Below are positions 1 through 13,600 of a DNA stretch of 64,000 bases, in pieces. The notes below the pieces were generated by a model, which did not search any database, had not been told where the DNA came from, and saw nothing but the letters and a program-made list of their open reading frames with translations. Made by a program: the position numbers and the translations under genes. Source of the DNA: Ehretia macrophylla (lineage: Eukaryota; Streptophyta; Magnoliopsida; Boraginales; Ehretiaceae); assembly GCA_037974665.1 (NCBI GenBank), contig CM075767.1, positions 4,427,501-4,491,500 on the forward strand. The letters are read 5' to 3'. How positions within the stretch are numbered: position 1 is the stretch's first letter; each line of letters begins with the position of its first letter.

Positions 1-1597
1 CAATTTAAATTGACAATGGAATAGTAAATTATGAATAGTAAACTCCCGTTTCGTAAAAGTTGTTCCGTTTTGCGTTCTGTTGATGTGAAAAGATGCTAGA
101 TATGTTAGAATGCCTAAATGCAAGATTTGTTTGGGTTGTGTAATGAAAAAACAGAGAAAAATGCCTTGGTACATGTTGGGGTTGTTTTGGTCGAGTTTAG
201 CGTTTCTTCGTTTTGCGTGATGGTGTTGTCTCGGGAGGCCATGGAAGCACTTTTGGTGTGGTTATGGCGTTGGTTGGGTGTTTGGTTAGGGTAGCTGTAG
301 TTCAAACGAGCAAATGGAAAAATTGGGGCTTTGCTGGAATTCTAGGATAAAGTAGGGTTTCGTGGTCTTTAGACATGCCTTATGGTGACCTAGGAGGAAT
401 GATGAAGTCGGTTTTCAAAACTCGTGGCTCGTTTGAAAGTAGTAGCGTTTTGAAAATTGGGGTCGTTTTGTGATTTTGTTGGTTTTCATATTGTTATGCC
501 GTAGAATGATTATTATTGCTTGTTATGCTTGTTAAAGATGATTATGATTGAAATGTTTATCAAATGTTGTTATTGCGTGCTAGAGTAACCTACTTTGTTA
601 TTCTCCCACGTGTGGCTTTATTGCTCGATTGCTCGATTGTTGCATTGTATATTGTATTGCATTCATAGAGTCAGAGGCGGTATGATGGGCCTCTCTGGGT
701 AGCCTCGGGTTGCTAGGGTTGGTTGCCCTATTCCCTTTCTTGCTTGGGTTGCCTCCCAGGGAGATTTGGGTTGTAGAATTGATTGGATACTTCCGGGGTA
801 TTCCAAACTGAAGTTATAAGGTGGTTGGGCCGGCGCGTCGTCATCGGATTCGTGATTGAAAGTTGCTCGTGGAAAGTGAATTGTATCATTTAATTGAATG
901 GTTATAGTCTTAATGATTGTCTTGATTTATTGTTGGCTTTGCTTATATCTCTATATGATAACTGATTGATCTACTTGACTATTTGCATTGCATTCTCCTC
1001 TCACCTCCGTCCTTGAGACCAATTACCCTCGCTGAGCAATAGTTTTTGCTCATTCCTTTTTATACTATATTTTACAGGAGTAGTTGAAGCGGATCCTATT
1101 GAGGTAATTGAGGAGGATGAGCAAGTGGAGGTGTTTCCTTGATGGCACTTTTTTTGCTTAGCTGGTGGTTGGTTGCCAGTCTTTTGTGCGGGCCATGCTT
1201 GATGTGTATATTGGTTGGTTGACGCTTCATTTTGAGGCTTGTAGCCTTGTATGTAATTTCTAGTTTGAGGCCACTATGGTCTTATGTTGTAAAAGTTTAA
1301 AGGTTGTAAAGTTGTAAAGATATACTCACGTGACTAGTAAGAACTGCATGCTAATGGTTTAACTGCTTAGTGGCACGAATACTTGTGTAGTATGCATGAC
1401 ACTTTTGGGTTGCAAAGTTGTTTAATGAGAAGATGTATGTTTTCTAAAAGAAAGTTGATTTGTTTCAAATGATTATTGTGGTTTCGTGAATATTATGTTG
1501 AATGTAGGGTTTTCGGATCGTCCACGGTACAGAGGAGACTCCGTCCATGTGTCGGGTCCTGGCTTGGCCTTTTGCAGGGTCGGGTCAGGGCGTGACA
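1..1597 (+). repeat. Partial LTR X, Tekay-like Ty3/gypsy, cut by window edge
   Basis: This is the 3' part of a long terminal repeat that ends in GGGCGTGACA at 1597, the same terminal form as the other Tekay-like LTRs here. It carries the family block CCTACTTTGT (about 588-597) and the CTCGCTGAGC hairpin (1031-1052) followed by TTTACAGG. Its sequence is clearly different from the LTRs of elements A, B and C, so it belongs to another subfamily. It abuts the middle of the gag gene of element A directly, with no primer site, so it is either a solo LTR or the 3' LTR of an element inserted in A. The start lies left of the window. Confidence 0.75.
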
Positions 1598-1622
1598 GAG
1601 AGAGGCAGATTTTCTAGCCTTA

Positions 1623-2310
1623 GTGCAGGGAGATACTTCAGTGGCTCAATATGAGGCCACCTATACTCGATTGTCCCTGTATGCACCGGAGTATGTGGCT
1701 GATGAGGAGCGGAGGACTCGTAGATTTATGTTGGGGTTGAGGCCCGAGATTCAGGATGCGATGGCTCTGAATCGATATGATATATTCACTGAGGCTTTTG
1801 ATGCAGCTTCTAGGTTAAAAAAGAGAAAGAGGAATCAGCTTGTGTCTAGTCAGCCCAGTAAGAGGCCGTATCAGCCGCAATTTCAGCAGGGCATGTTTAG
1901 GCCTCCCGTACAGCTGGTTGTGTACAAACCACCAGCTCAGTAAGGTTCTTTTGGGCCACAGGGTCAGCAGAGTTATTATCGGCCTCAGTTTCAGCAGGGG
2001 TCATATCAGGTTCAGTCTTAGTTTAGGCCAGCCCAGTCTCTGGGTCAGTATAGGCCTATTTGGTAAGGCCTCAGCAGCAGGCTGGTTCAGCCGTTTCTTC
2101 AGCTTCTAGTTCTTCCATGGGCAGTGTTAGTGCATCATCACCGCAGTGTACACACTGCAAGCGCATGGGGCATGTGAAGGCCGATTGCAGAGTGAAGGCA
2201 GGGACGTGTTTAGGATGCGACAACAATCAGCACAGGGCGAGGGATTGCCCTAGATATTCGAGGACTAAGGGTCGGACAGCGACTCAGGGTTATCAAGGCT
2301 GACCTGCGGC
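1623..2310 (+). pseudogene. Element A gag remnant (capsid C-terminal part and zinc knuckles)
   Basis: Translation gives the C-terminal part of a gypsy capsid domain (ending near RPEIQDAMALNRYDIFTEAF), a Q/P/Y-rich linker and two adjacent CX2CX4HX4C knuckles (CTHCKRMGHVKADC, then CLGCDNNQHRARDC) at about 2150-2260. Gag packages element RNA into cytoplasmic particles. The same order is seen in elements B and C. The region is a broken fossil and its N-terminal part is absent. The family assignment is firm from the adjoining pol. Confidence 0.88.
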
Positions 2311-2359
2311 CAGTGCACCTTAGCAACAGCGGTTTCAGGCTCGGGCCTACGCAGTTGAC

Positions 2360-5300
2360 TTAAAGGAGATGCTTGAGGAGACTGTAGTGGTGGAAGGTAA
2401 CTTCCTTATACTTGATCAACTTGTTAGAGTGTTGATTGATTCTGGTGCTACGCATTCTTTCATTACTCCTGCTTGTGTGCAACGTGTTAATATGCAACTT
2501 GAAAGATTGCCTTATTTGGTTGAGATTAGTACCTCTTTGACTGATAAGTATGTGACTGGCTTAGTATGTAAGGATTGTATAATATATGTTAAGGGGTATA
2601 ATTTTCCTTCGGACCTTATCTTATTTCCTATCCGGGGGTATGATGTTATCTTGGATTTAGATTGGCTTTCTAAGTATGATGCCCAGTTGAACTGTAGAAC
2701 CAAGGTAGTACAGTTTTGTTTGCCAGATCAGCCAGTAGTTGAAGTAGTAGGGAATCGGGGTGCTAAGACGAGCTTTGTTATCTCAGCAACTAAGGCTATT
2801 AAGTTGGTGAGTAAGGGGTGTTCAGGTTATCTAGCTTAGTTGACAACAAGCCATTTGATAAGCTACAACTGGAGGAAGTCCCTATTATTCAGGAATATCC
2901 CAATGTATTTTCTGAGGAGTTGCCAGGGTTACCACCAGAGAAAGATGTGGAGTTTGTGATCAATCTTGTTCCCGGTACTCAACCTATTTCTAAATCAGCG
3001 TACCAGATGGCACCAGCTGAGTTGAAGGAGTTGAAAACTCAGTTGCAGGAGTTATTGGAGAAAGGATTTATTCAGCAGAGTTCTTCACCTTGGGGAGCTC
3101 TTGTTTTATTTGTGAAGAAGAAGGATGGTCCATTGAGATTGTGTATTGATTATCGTGGTTTGAATCAGGTGACCATCAAGAACAAATATCCTTTGCCACT
3201 GATTGACGAGTTGTTTGATCAACTTCAGGGAGCCAAAGTCTATTCTAAATTTGATTTGAGGCAGGGGTATTATCAGCTTCGGATTCGTATGGATGATGTT
3301 CCAAAGTCTGCCTTCAGGACTCGGTACGGGCATTATGAGTTTGTTGGTATGTCCTTTGGATTAACTAATGCACTGGCAGCATTCATGGATCTTATGCATT
3401 GGGTTTTTCAGCTGTATTTAGACCAGTTCGTGGTAATCTTTATTGATGATATCTTGGTCTATTCTAAATCTGAATCGGAGCACGAGTAATATCTATGGCT
3501 TGTCTTACAGAAGCTGCCGGAGCATCAGTTGTTTGCCAAGTTCAGCAAATGTGAATTTTGGCTGCAACGCATATCTTTTCTTGGCCACGTGATTACACAG
3601 AGCAGTATATCTGTAGATCCCACTAAGATTGAAGTGGTGATGTCTTGGAAATGGCCAGAGAATATTTCTGAGGTCCGTAGCTTTCTTGATTTGGCGGGTT
3701 ATTACCGCTGATTTGTAAAGGACTTCTCGAAGATTGCTGGGCCACTTTCTAAGTTGACTCAGAAACGGACTATCTTTAATTGGGATGAGAAGTGTGAGAG
3801 TGCATTTCAGGAGCTGAAAAAGAGGTTGACTACCGCTCCAGTACTTGCTCTACCAGAGGGGACGGATTATATGGTTATTTATAGGGATGCATCCAAGGAG
3901 GGCTTGGGATGTATTCTTATGCAGAATAGCCGAGTTATTGCCTATGCTTCTAGGAAGTTGAAGCCTTATGAGGTGAATTATCCGACTCATGATCTTGAGT
4001 TGGCAGCAGTTGTCTTCGCACTGAAGAAGTGGCGTCATTATCTGTGGGGCAGTAAGTTCGAGATTTTCACTGATCATAAGAGTCTGAAGTACTTGTTCTC
4101 ACAGAAGGAGTTGAATATGCGTCAGCGGAGGTGGATGGAGCTTCTTGGATATTATAATTGTTCTATCAATTATCTGCCTGGCAAGGCAAATGTTATAGCA
4201 GATGCTCTCAGCCGGAAGACGAGTGTTGCTTGTTTGGCTGTCAAGAAATGGGAAGTTCTTGAGGAGTTCACTTATTGGAGGTCGGAGTTGACTCAGGTTG
4301 GGGTGATATATTCACATCTTCGTATTCAGCCTTTATTATTATCTCAGATCAGAGAAGCTCAGCAACTGGATGTTAAACTTCAGAAGATCAAGGATCAGAT
4401 CACAGATGATCAGTCTGACTTTAAACTACATGAGGACAATATTCTTTGGTTTCGGAACAGGGTTTGTGTTCCCGATGAACCGAGCTTGAAGCGAGGTATT
4501 CTGGAGGAAGCTCATAATTCTAACTACACTATTCATCCCTGTGGAACCAAGATGTATCGGGATTTGAAGCAACACTATTGGTGGAATAACATGAAGAGGG
4601 AGGTTGCTCAGTTTGTATCTAGATGTTTGACTTGTCAGAGGGTGAAAACCGAGCATCAACGACCTGCAGGGTTACTTCAGCCGTTGGCTATACCAAAGTG
4701 GAAGTGGGAACATATTACGATGGATTTCATCACTGGTTTGCCTAGAACACCGAGGGGTAATGATGCAGTTTGGGTTGTCGTGGATCATTTGACGAAGACA
4801 GCTCACTTTATTTCGATGAGGATGGGAGATGAAGTTACAAAGTTGACAGGTCTTTATTTGGATCAGATTGTTAGACTTCACGGGATTCCTACTAGTATTG
4901 TCTCAGATCGAGATCCTCGATTTACTTTTCGTTTGTGGGAGAAACTTTAGGAGACCTTGGGTACTCAGTTGAATTTCAGTACCGTGTATCATCCACAGAC
5001 CAACGGTCAGTCTGAGCGGACTATTCAGATTCTGGAGGATATGCTTAGGGCTTGTGTTCTGGACTTCGGGAAGAACTGGGAGAAACATCTACCACTTGTC
5101 GAGTTTGCCTATAACAATAGTTATCAAGCTACTATTAGGATGGCACCTTTCGTAGCTCTTTACGATCGTAAGTACCGTTCACCTTTATATTGGGACGAGG
5201 TAGGGGAGATGAAGACTATTGATCCGACTCTCATGCCAGAGCTTCTTGAGAAGATCGAGAATGTTCAGTTGATCAGGCAGAGAATGCTTACGGCGCAGAG

Positions 5301-5815
5301 TAGATTCAAGAGTTATGCTGATAAGCATCGTCGGGACTTGGAGTTTGTAGTCGGAGATCGGGTTTTCTTGAGATTGTCTCCTCGTAAGGGGTTTGCTCGT
5401 TATGGTAAAGGTAGTAAGCTGAGTCCGAGATTTGTTGGGCCGTTTGAGATTACCGGCAGGGTTGGTAAGTTGGCATATCGGTTGGCTTTACCGAAAAATT
5501 TCTCTAATGTCTACGATGTATTTCACGTGTCTAATTTGCGGAAATATAATCCGGATCTTTCTCATATTCTTGAGCAAGAGCTGTTACAGCTTCGTGAGAA
5601 TCTAACTTATGACGAGCGTCCGATTCGTATTCTTGATCAAATGGAACGAGAGTTGAGGTCGAAGAAGATTCCGATGGTTAAGGTGTTGTGGAAGCATCAC
5701 GGCATTAAGGAAGCTACTTGGGAGAGACGAGATCAGATGCAACAGCAGTACCCAGATCTATTCAGTACATCAAGTAAGAATTTCGAGGGCGAAATTTTTT
5801 TTAAGGGGAGGAGAA
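2360..5815 (+). pseudogene. Element A pol remnant: protease, RT, RNase H, integrase, chromodomain
   Basis: Domains read in order: aspartic protease ([11 protein letters not shown], about 2435-2465); reverse transcriptase with the catalytic [10 protein letters not shown] block at about 3440-3470; RNase H (ASKEGLGC near 3890, TDHKSLKYL near 4070-4095); integrase with an HHCC-type zinc region (C-LTCQ near 4630), core motifs around [16 protein letters not shown] and [10 protein letters not shown]; and a C-terminal chromodomain-like segment ([14 protein letters not shown], about 5680-5725). The order RT-RNaseH-integrase is the Ty3/gypsy order, and a chromodomain of this form is known from Tekay/Del chromoviruses, where it is thought to steer integration to heterochromatin. 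Several breaks show it is a fossil. Confidence 0.92.
5801..5815 (+). other. Polypurine tract of element A
   Basis: TTAAGGGGAGGAGAA lies immediately before the 3' LTR start TGTGAAACTCC. It is the expected plus-strand priming site and matches the tracts before the 3' LTRs of elements B and C. Confidence 0.85.
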
Positions 5816-8165
5816 TGTGAAACTCCACTTTTCTATCATGTCTCATTTTGCGTGTTTATTCTTGTTTTGCATGAATTGATCTGTTTATGTGCTATATGAC
5901 TTAGAATGTGATAATTTTGATATTAATACTCCTAGAACATGCTAAATGTGTATTCATTAAATTTTTATAAAAAACGGAGTCAAAAATTTTATCGTTGACT
6001 TTTAATGAATAGTATTTTCGAAACACGTCCGCTAAAATTTTGAAACTGGTCTTTTTAACCCTTCTAGACCTAGTCCTCGGACTTTAATAGACCTGTGTTT
6101 GTTGAAAACGGATTTCAAATCAGCTTAGGGATTTATTAGGGTTTTTACACCGACTTTTGCAAAAAATCGAGTTTTAAGCCGACTCGGGTGAAATTGTTTG
6201 ATTGTAAAACTTCTTGTCACCTAAAAATAACCTACTTGAGCTATCTTGGGTGTTGAATAATTGTTTTGAATATTGATGATCAAGAAAATGAATTTAAAGT
6301 CAAGAAAACACTAAAAATACTAAAGTTTCAACTTTGACTTTCATTTAAAATGTTGACTATTATGCATATATCACCAACACACACAAGCAAAGCACAAAAA
6401 CACACTCATTTGCACACACATTGCCGTGAGGAAGGAGAGGGAAAATATAGAGAAATTTCAAAGGTTTTTCAAGCAAATTTTCAAAGAAAAAGCTAGTTTT
6501 TGTCCGTAGAACTTCATGCCGTGTTGGATTCCGCTTGTTGGGCACGCATTGCACGCATTTCTAGGCTTATATCGCATCAAATGTGAGAGAAAAATTCTAG
6601 ATCTCAAAACTCATCTTTTATATTTTTGCGTAGAATTGATTATTGAACCGTTAAAATGTTAATTTGATGTTAGATTATTGCTCCATGCATGCTAGGGATC
6701 ATTTATATGTAATCTTACGAGATTTCAACCGTTGTAGCATAATTATTTATTTTCGGGTATTTAAAGTTGATTAATTTGCTAAATGTTGATTATTTTGAGT
6801 TGTGTTAATCGGAATCGATTGCCATCGATTTCTAAAAGTTTGTTAATTACGTGGTAGCACCGTTGTAATGCCGAATTTTCGATTGCGAGGTCGGTGCTAA
6901 AATCTGGAAATTTCAGCCATGACACACTAGGGTTTTAGGGTTATTGGGCATGATTTGGATATGTTTTGGTTGGTTTCCGAGGGGACTAATGTAGTTGATT
7001 GAATGGGTGAGTGATAGAAACTAATTTGGAGTTGTTTGGATTAGTAGAATGTAAGATATGAATATTTGAAGTTTAGGTTGTCTTTCTTTAAAATGTTAAA
7101 TTATGCCTTTAGTTGATTGGGTGTGGTTTGAGTGATTGAATTATGAGTTGATGATGGGTAAATTAGGGTTTGATTGTGTGTTTAATGCCTGTTCGATTGG
7201 ATGGTCTACTTCGTCATTTAACTTAGTTATTTGTTGTTAAATTGATTATTGATGTTATTATGATGATAATATAATTATTGATGATTATTGATTGGTGATT
7301 GATGCCGGGAGATAGGTAGTTCTACTAGACTGTCCTCCTGTGAATGATTGATGTTTATTATTATTGTTGAGTCTTTGGTATGTATGTGCCACCTCTCAGG
7401 TAGCATCGGGCTGCCAGGTTGATAGCGGCATGACTATCAGAGACTGCCTCCAGCTCGCATGACGGAGGTGTCATGGAGGGAGAGGTTATTGGGGTACCTC
7501 GGGTGCGTGAGTTTATGGGAGTCATAAGAAGGCTGTTATGATCGTGATGGCATTTGGAGCTACACCAACTAGTGTATCCTTTATTGAATGGTCATTATAG
7601 ATTATGTGATGATAGTATTATTTACGTTATTGTGTGTTTACTTGCTCAAAGGATCATTTCCAAGGAGTATAATAAATACTGTTAGAGATCTATCAGATTC
7701 TCACTGGGCTTATTTTATATAAGCTCACTCTCTATTATTGCATGCTTATAGGTGTACTTGAGCAGGATTACGGGTACGTGCCTCCTGAAGAGGAAAATGT
7801 GCCTTACGTGGATAAGTCTTATGTTTCGGAGTCTTATCCTTGATGTTGTATTGTTTTGCTATCTTGTATATTAACTTAGTAGACTTTTATATGCTTTGTA
7901 GTTCATGATGTAAAAGATGTTGAAAAGATAATGAATTAGTTGATGCTATCTTAGTAGTCTTTCTTTTGTCTATGTTTAGGTTGCTAGGTTGGTATCAATA
8001 TATTTTGCAATGTATATTAAGGTTTATGTATTATGTTGGAACGGAGGCGTATAACGAAGAATGATTATTGTATAATATGGTTATGATGTATGTTGTTATT
8101 TTATTGAGGAGTTGTTTGTTGTATGGTTTGTGGAGTTGAAGTATGATTGTTCTAATGAGGTTGGT
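5816..8165 (+). repeat. Element A 3' LTR, first part (up to the element B insertion)
   Basis: Starts TGTGAAACTCC and runs 2350 bp until B interrupts it. It includes the CTCACTGGGC hairpin (about 7705-7727) followed by a TTATAGG acceptor-like site. The last five bases, TTGGT, are the left copy of B's target duplication. Confidence 0.92.
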
Positions 8166-10598
8166 TGTCACGCCCCAACTCGACCCCACCTACAATCAGT
8201 CAGGACGCAACGGAATTTCGGCAGCGTAACAACAGTAAATAGATTTCCGAGGTTCTAAACCAACCTCATTAATAACATTAAACATCCAATTCTATAACCA
8301 TACAAACAACAACTCCTCAACAACATAACAAAACACAACATAACCGTAATATACAATAATCAGTATTCGTTATCTGCCTCCGTTCCAACATAACATACAA
8401 TACCTCAACCTTATCATACATTTCAAAAATAAGTTGAGACCCATCTAACAACTTAACCATAGACAAAAGAAAGCCACTAAGTTAACATCATTTGGATCAT
8501 CATCTTTCAACATCTATTACAATAAGATCCATAAAGCATATAAAAGTCTATTAAGCTAATATACATGACATTAAACAACATATAATCATGGATAAGACTC
8601 AGGAACATATGACTCATCCACGTAAGGCACATTTTCCTCCTCAAGAGGCACGTACCCGTAATCCGGCTCTGCAACACCTGTAAGCATGCAATAATAGAGA
8701 GTGAGCTTATATACATAAGCTCAGTGAGGATCAGATAGATCTCGACAGTATTCACTATGCTCCTTGGATTTAGTCCTTTGAGCAAGTAAACACACAACAA
8801 CAATAATAACATTATCATCACATAACTATATAACCAATCAATAAAGGACACTCTATTTGGTGTAGCTCCAAACACCATCACGATCTCAACCGTTCTTCTT
8901 ATAACTCCCTATTACTCACGCACCCGAGGTACCTCACTAGCCCCTCCCTCCATGACACCTCCGTCATGCGAGCTGGGGGTAGCCTATGGCAGTCATGCCG
9001 TTATCAACCCGACAGCCCAACGCTGCCTGAGAGGTGGCATACACATACCAAGACTTCATAATCATCAATCATCAATCAATCAATTGGGAGATAAGCAAAG
9101 AAAGTGCCCGATTCCCGAACTCAATAATAATCAATCAATAACATCAATATAACATCAATATTAACTTAAACAACAAACAACGAAGTTAGATGACAAAGTA
9201 GGCCATCTAACCGGACATGCATAATATACACAATTAAACCCTAAATTACTCATCAACAACTCACCATTCAACACTCGAACACCACCCAACCATCTAAAGG
9301 CATCGTTCAAGAAATTAAAGAATGACAACCTAAACTTCTAAAATTCATAACTTACAATCTACTAATCCAAACATTGCCAAATCAGTTTCTATCACTCACC
9401 CATTCAACCTACTACATTAGCCCTCTCGGAAATCCACCATAACACCTCCAAATCATGCCCGATAACCCTAAAACCCTAGGATGTCTTGGCTGGATTTTTC
9501 GGATTTTCACACGAACAATGTAATCGAAAATTCGGCATTACAACAGCGCTAACACGTAATTATCAAGTATTTAGAAATCGACGGCAATCGATTTCGATCA
9601 ACACAACTCATTTAATTCAACTTTGAACATTTTAATCAAAATTAAATACCCGGAAAATAAAAATTATGCTACATCCGACAGAAATTCGTAGTATTGCATC
9701 AAAATGATCCCTAGCATGCAAGGAGCAATAATCTATTATCAGATTTCAATTCTAACGGTTCAATCTTCATTTATACGCAAAAACATAAAAATGACATTTT
9801 GATATCTAGAATTTTTCTCTCACCTTTGATGCGATATAAGCCTAGGAATGCGTGCTATGCGTGCCCAACAAGCAGAATCCAAGTCGGTACGAAGTTCTAC
9901 GGACAAAAACTAGGTTTTTCTTTGAAAAATTGATTGAAAAGCTTGAGTTTTTCTCTTTCTTTTTCTCCCTCAACCTCTCGGCCCTTTGTGTGTGTGTGGA
10001 GTGTGTTTTGTGCTTTGCTTAGTGTGTGTTGATGACAATATATAATTAAAAGCTTAGTCAATTAAAAAAAATGCTAAGTCAAAGTAGTTTAAGTTAGTAT
10101 TTTTGTGTTTTAATGACTTTAAACTCATTTTATTGCTCACCAAGCTCAAAATAATTATGCAACCCTCAAGATATCTCAAGTGTATTATTTTTAGGTGATA
10201 AGAAGTTTTACAATCCAATAATTTCACCCGAGTCGGCTTAAAACTCGATTTTCGCAAAAGTCGGTGTAAAAACCCTAATAAATTCTTAAGCCGATTTTAA
10301 AACCGTTTTCATCAAACACAGGTCTATTAAAGTCCGTTGACTAGGTCTAGAAGGGTTAAAAAGACCAGTTTCAAAATTTTAGCGGACGTGTTTCGAAAAC
10401 ACTATTCACTAAAAATCGACGATAAAATTTCTGACTCCGTTTTTGATGAAAATTTCATGAATGCACATTTAGCACGTATTAGGAGTATTGACATCAAAAT
10501 TATAACTTTCTAGGTCCTATAGCACATAAACAGATCATATGCACGCAAAACGAGGTATAGCACGTAAAACGAGATAAGCAGGAAAGTGGGGTTTCACA
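8166..10598 (-). repeat. Element B 3' LTR
   Basis: On the plus strand it runs from TGTCACGCCCC to GGGGTTTCACA; in element sense TGTGAAACCCC...GGGGCGTGACA. It holds a perfect 8-bp stem with a 4-base loop (8703-8722) and the family block AGATGACAAAGTAGG (reverse of CCTACTTTGTCATCT, near 9188-9202). Confidence 0.95.
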
Positions 10599-10613
10599 TT
10601 CTCCCCTCCTTAT
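10599..10613 (-). other. Polypurine tract of element B
   Basis: Read on the minus strand it is ATAAGGAGGGGAGAA, directly before the 3' LTR. Confidence 0.88.
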
Positions 10614-13600
10614 AGAAATTTCGTCCTCGAAATTCTTACTTGATGTACGGAATAGATCTGGGTATTGCTGCTGCATCTGATCTCGTCTCTCCCACGTAGC
10701 TTCCTCAATGCCGTGATGCTTCCACAACACCTTAACCATCGGAATCCTCTTCGACCTCAACTCTCGGTCCATCTGATCTAGAATACGAATCGAACGCTCG
10801 TCATAAGTCAAATTCTCTCGAAGCTGTAACGGCTCTGGCTCAAGAATATGAGAAGGATCTGGATTATATTTTCGCAAATTAGACACGTGAAATACATCGT
10901 GGACATTAGAGAAGTTCTCCGGTAAAGCCAACCGATATGCCAACTTACCAACCCTGCCAGTAATCTCAAACGGCCCAACAAATCTCGGACTCAGCTTTCC
11001 ACCTTTACCATAACGAGCAAACCCCTTTCGAGGAGACAATCTCAAGAAAACCCGATCTCCGACTGCAAACTCTAAGTCTCGACGACGCTTATCAGCATAA
11101 CTCTTGAATCTACTCTGCGCCGTAAGCATTCTCTGCCTGATCAACTGAACATTCTCAATCTTCTCAAGAAGTTCTGGCATAATAGTCGGATCAACAGTCT
11201 TCATTTCTCCTACCTCATCCCAATATAAAGGTGAACGACACTTACGACCGTAAAGAGCTGCGAAAGGTGTCATCCCAATAGTAGCTTGATAACTATTGTT
11301 ATAGGCAAACTCGATAATTGGTAGATGTTTCTCCCAGTTCTTCCCAAAGTCCAGAACACAAGCCCTAAACATATCTTCCAGAATCTGAATAGTCCGCTCA
11401 GACTGACCGTCGGTCTGTGGATGATACGATGTACTGAAATTAAGCTGAGTACCCAAAGTCTCCTAAAGTTTCTCCCACAAACGAGAAGTAAATCGAGGAT
11501 CTCGATCTGAGACAATACTAGATGGAATCCCGTGAAGTCTAACAATCTGATCCAGATAAAGGTCCGTCAACTTTGTAACCTCATCTCCCATCTTCATGGC
11601 AATAAAATGAGCTATCTTCGTCAAACGATCCACGACAACTCAAACTGCATCATTACCCCTCGGTGATCTAGGCAACCCAGTGACGAAGTCCATCGTAATA
11701 TGCTCCCATTTCCACTCTGGTATAGCCAACGGTTGAAACAAACCTGCAGGTCGTTGATGCTCGGCTTTTACTCTCTGACAAGTCAAACATCTAGATACAA
11801 ACTGAGCAACCTCCCTCTTCATGTTGTTCCACCAGTAATGTTGCTTTAAATCCCGATACATCTTGGTTCCACCGGGATAAATAGTATATTTAGAATTATG
11901 AGCTTCCTCTAGAATACCTCGCCTCAAGCCCGGTTCATCGGGAACACAAACCCTGTTCCGAAACCGAAGAATACCGTCCTCATGCAGTTTGAAGTCAGAC
12001 TGATCACCCGTGATCTGATCCTTGATCTTCTGAAGTTTAACATCAAGTTGCTGAGCTTCCCTGATCTGAGACAATAATAAAGGCTGAATACGGAGATGTG
12101 AACACATCACCCCAACCTGAGTGAACTCTGGTCTCCAATAACTAAACTCCTCAAGAACCTCCCACTTCTTGACAGCCAAACAAGAAATACTAGCCTTCCG
12201 GCTGAGAGCATCTGCCACAACATTTGCCTTTCCAGGCAGATAATTGATAGAACAATTATAATCTCCAAGAAGCTCCATCCACCTCCGCTGGCGCATATTC
12301 AACTCCTTCTGTGAGAACAAGTACTTCAGACTCTTATGATCAGTGAAAATTTCAAACTTACTTCCCCACAGATAATGACGCCATTTCTTGAGTGCAAAGA
12401 CAACTGCTGCCAACTCAAGATCATGAGTCGGATAATTTTCTTCATAAGGCTTCAACTTTCGAGAAGCATAGGCAATAACTCGGCCATCCTGCATAAGAAC
12501 ACATCCCAAGCCCTCCTTGGATGCATCGTTGTAAATGACCATATTATCGATCCCCTCTGGTAGAGCAAGTACTGGAGCGGTAGTTAACCTCTTTTTCAAC
12601 TCCTGAAATCCACTCTCACACTTCTCATCCCAATTAAAGATAGTCCGTTTCTGAGTCAACTTAGACAGTGGCCCCGCAATCTTCGAGAAGTCCTTGACAA
12701 ACCTACGGTAATAACCCGCCAAGCCAAGAAAGCTACGGACATCGTAATACTCTCCGGCCGCTTCCAAGACATCACCGATTCAATCTTAGTGGGATCTACG
12801 GAAATACCGCTCTGTGTAATAACATGGCCAAGAAAAGAAATCCGTTGCAGCCAAAATTCACATTTGCTGAACTTGGCAAACAACTGATGCTCCTGCAACT
12901 TCTCTAATACAAGCCGTAGATGTTGCTCGTGCTCCGATTCAGATTTAGAATAGACCAAGATATCATCAATAAAAATCACCACGAACTGGTCCAAGTACGG
13001 CTGAAAGACTCGATGCATAAGATCCATGAATGCTGCCGGTGCATTGGTCAAACCAAAGGGCATAACAACAAACTCATAATGCCCGTACCGAGTCCTGAAG
13101 GCAGACTTCGGAACATCCTCCGTACGAATCCGAAGCTGATAATACCCCTGCCTCAAATCAAATTTAGAATAGACTTTGGCTCCCTGAAGTTGATCAAACA
13201 ACTCATCAATCAGTGGCAAAGGATATTTATTCTTGATGGTCACCTGATTCAAACCACGGTAATCAATACACAATCTCAAAGTACCATCCTTCTTCTTCAC
13301 AAATAAAACAGGAGCTCCCCAAGGTGAAGAACTCTGCTGAATGAATCCTTTCTTCAATAACTCCTGTAACTGAGTCTTCAACTCCTTCAACTCAGCTGGT
13401 GCCATCCGGTACGCCGATTTAGAAATAGGTTGAGTACCGGGAACAAGATTAATCACAAACTCTATATCCCTCTCTGGCGGCAATCCTGGCAACTCCTCGG
13501 GAAATACATTAGGATATTCCCGGATAATAGGGACTTCCTCTAGCTGTAGCTTATCAGATGGCTTGTTGATCAAATAAGCTAGATAACCCGAACACCCCTT

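Noticed and set aside
114-305. Minus-strand ORF of 63 codons at the left edge
   Set aside because: It lies in an LTR, has low-complexity composition and no recognisable domain.
8507-8881. 124-codon minus-strand ORF, repeated at 15958-16332
   Set aside because: It is in both LTRs of element B because the LTRs are copies. Hydrophobic content reflects AT-rich LTR sequence; no known domain.
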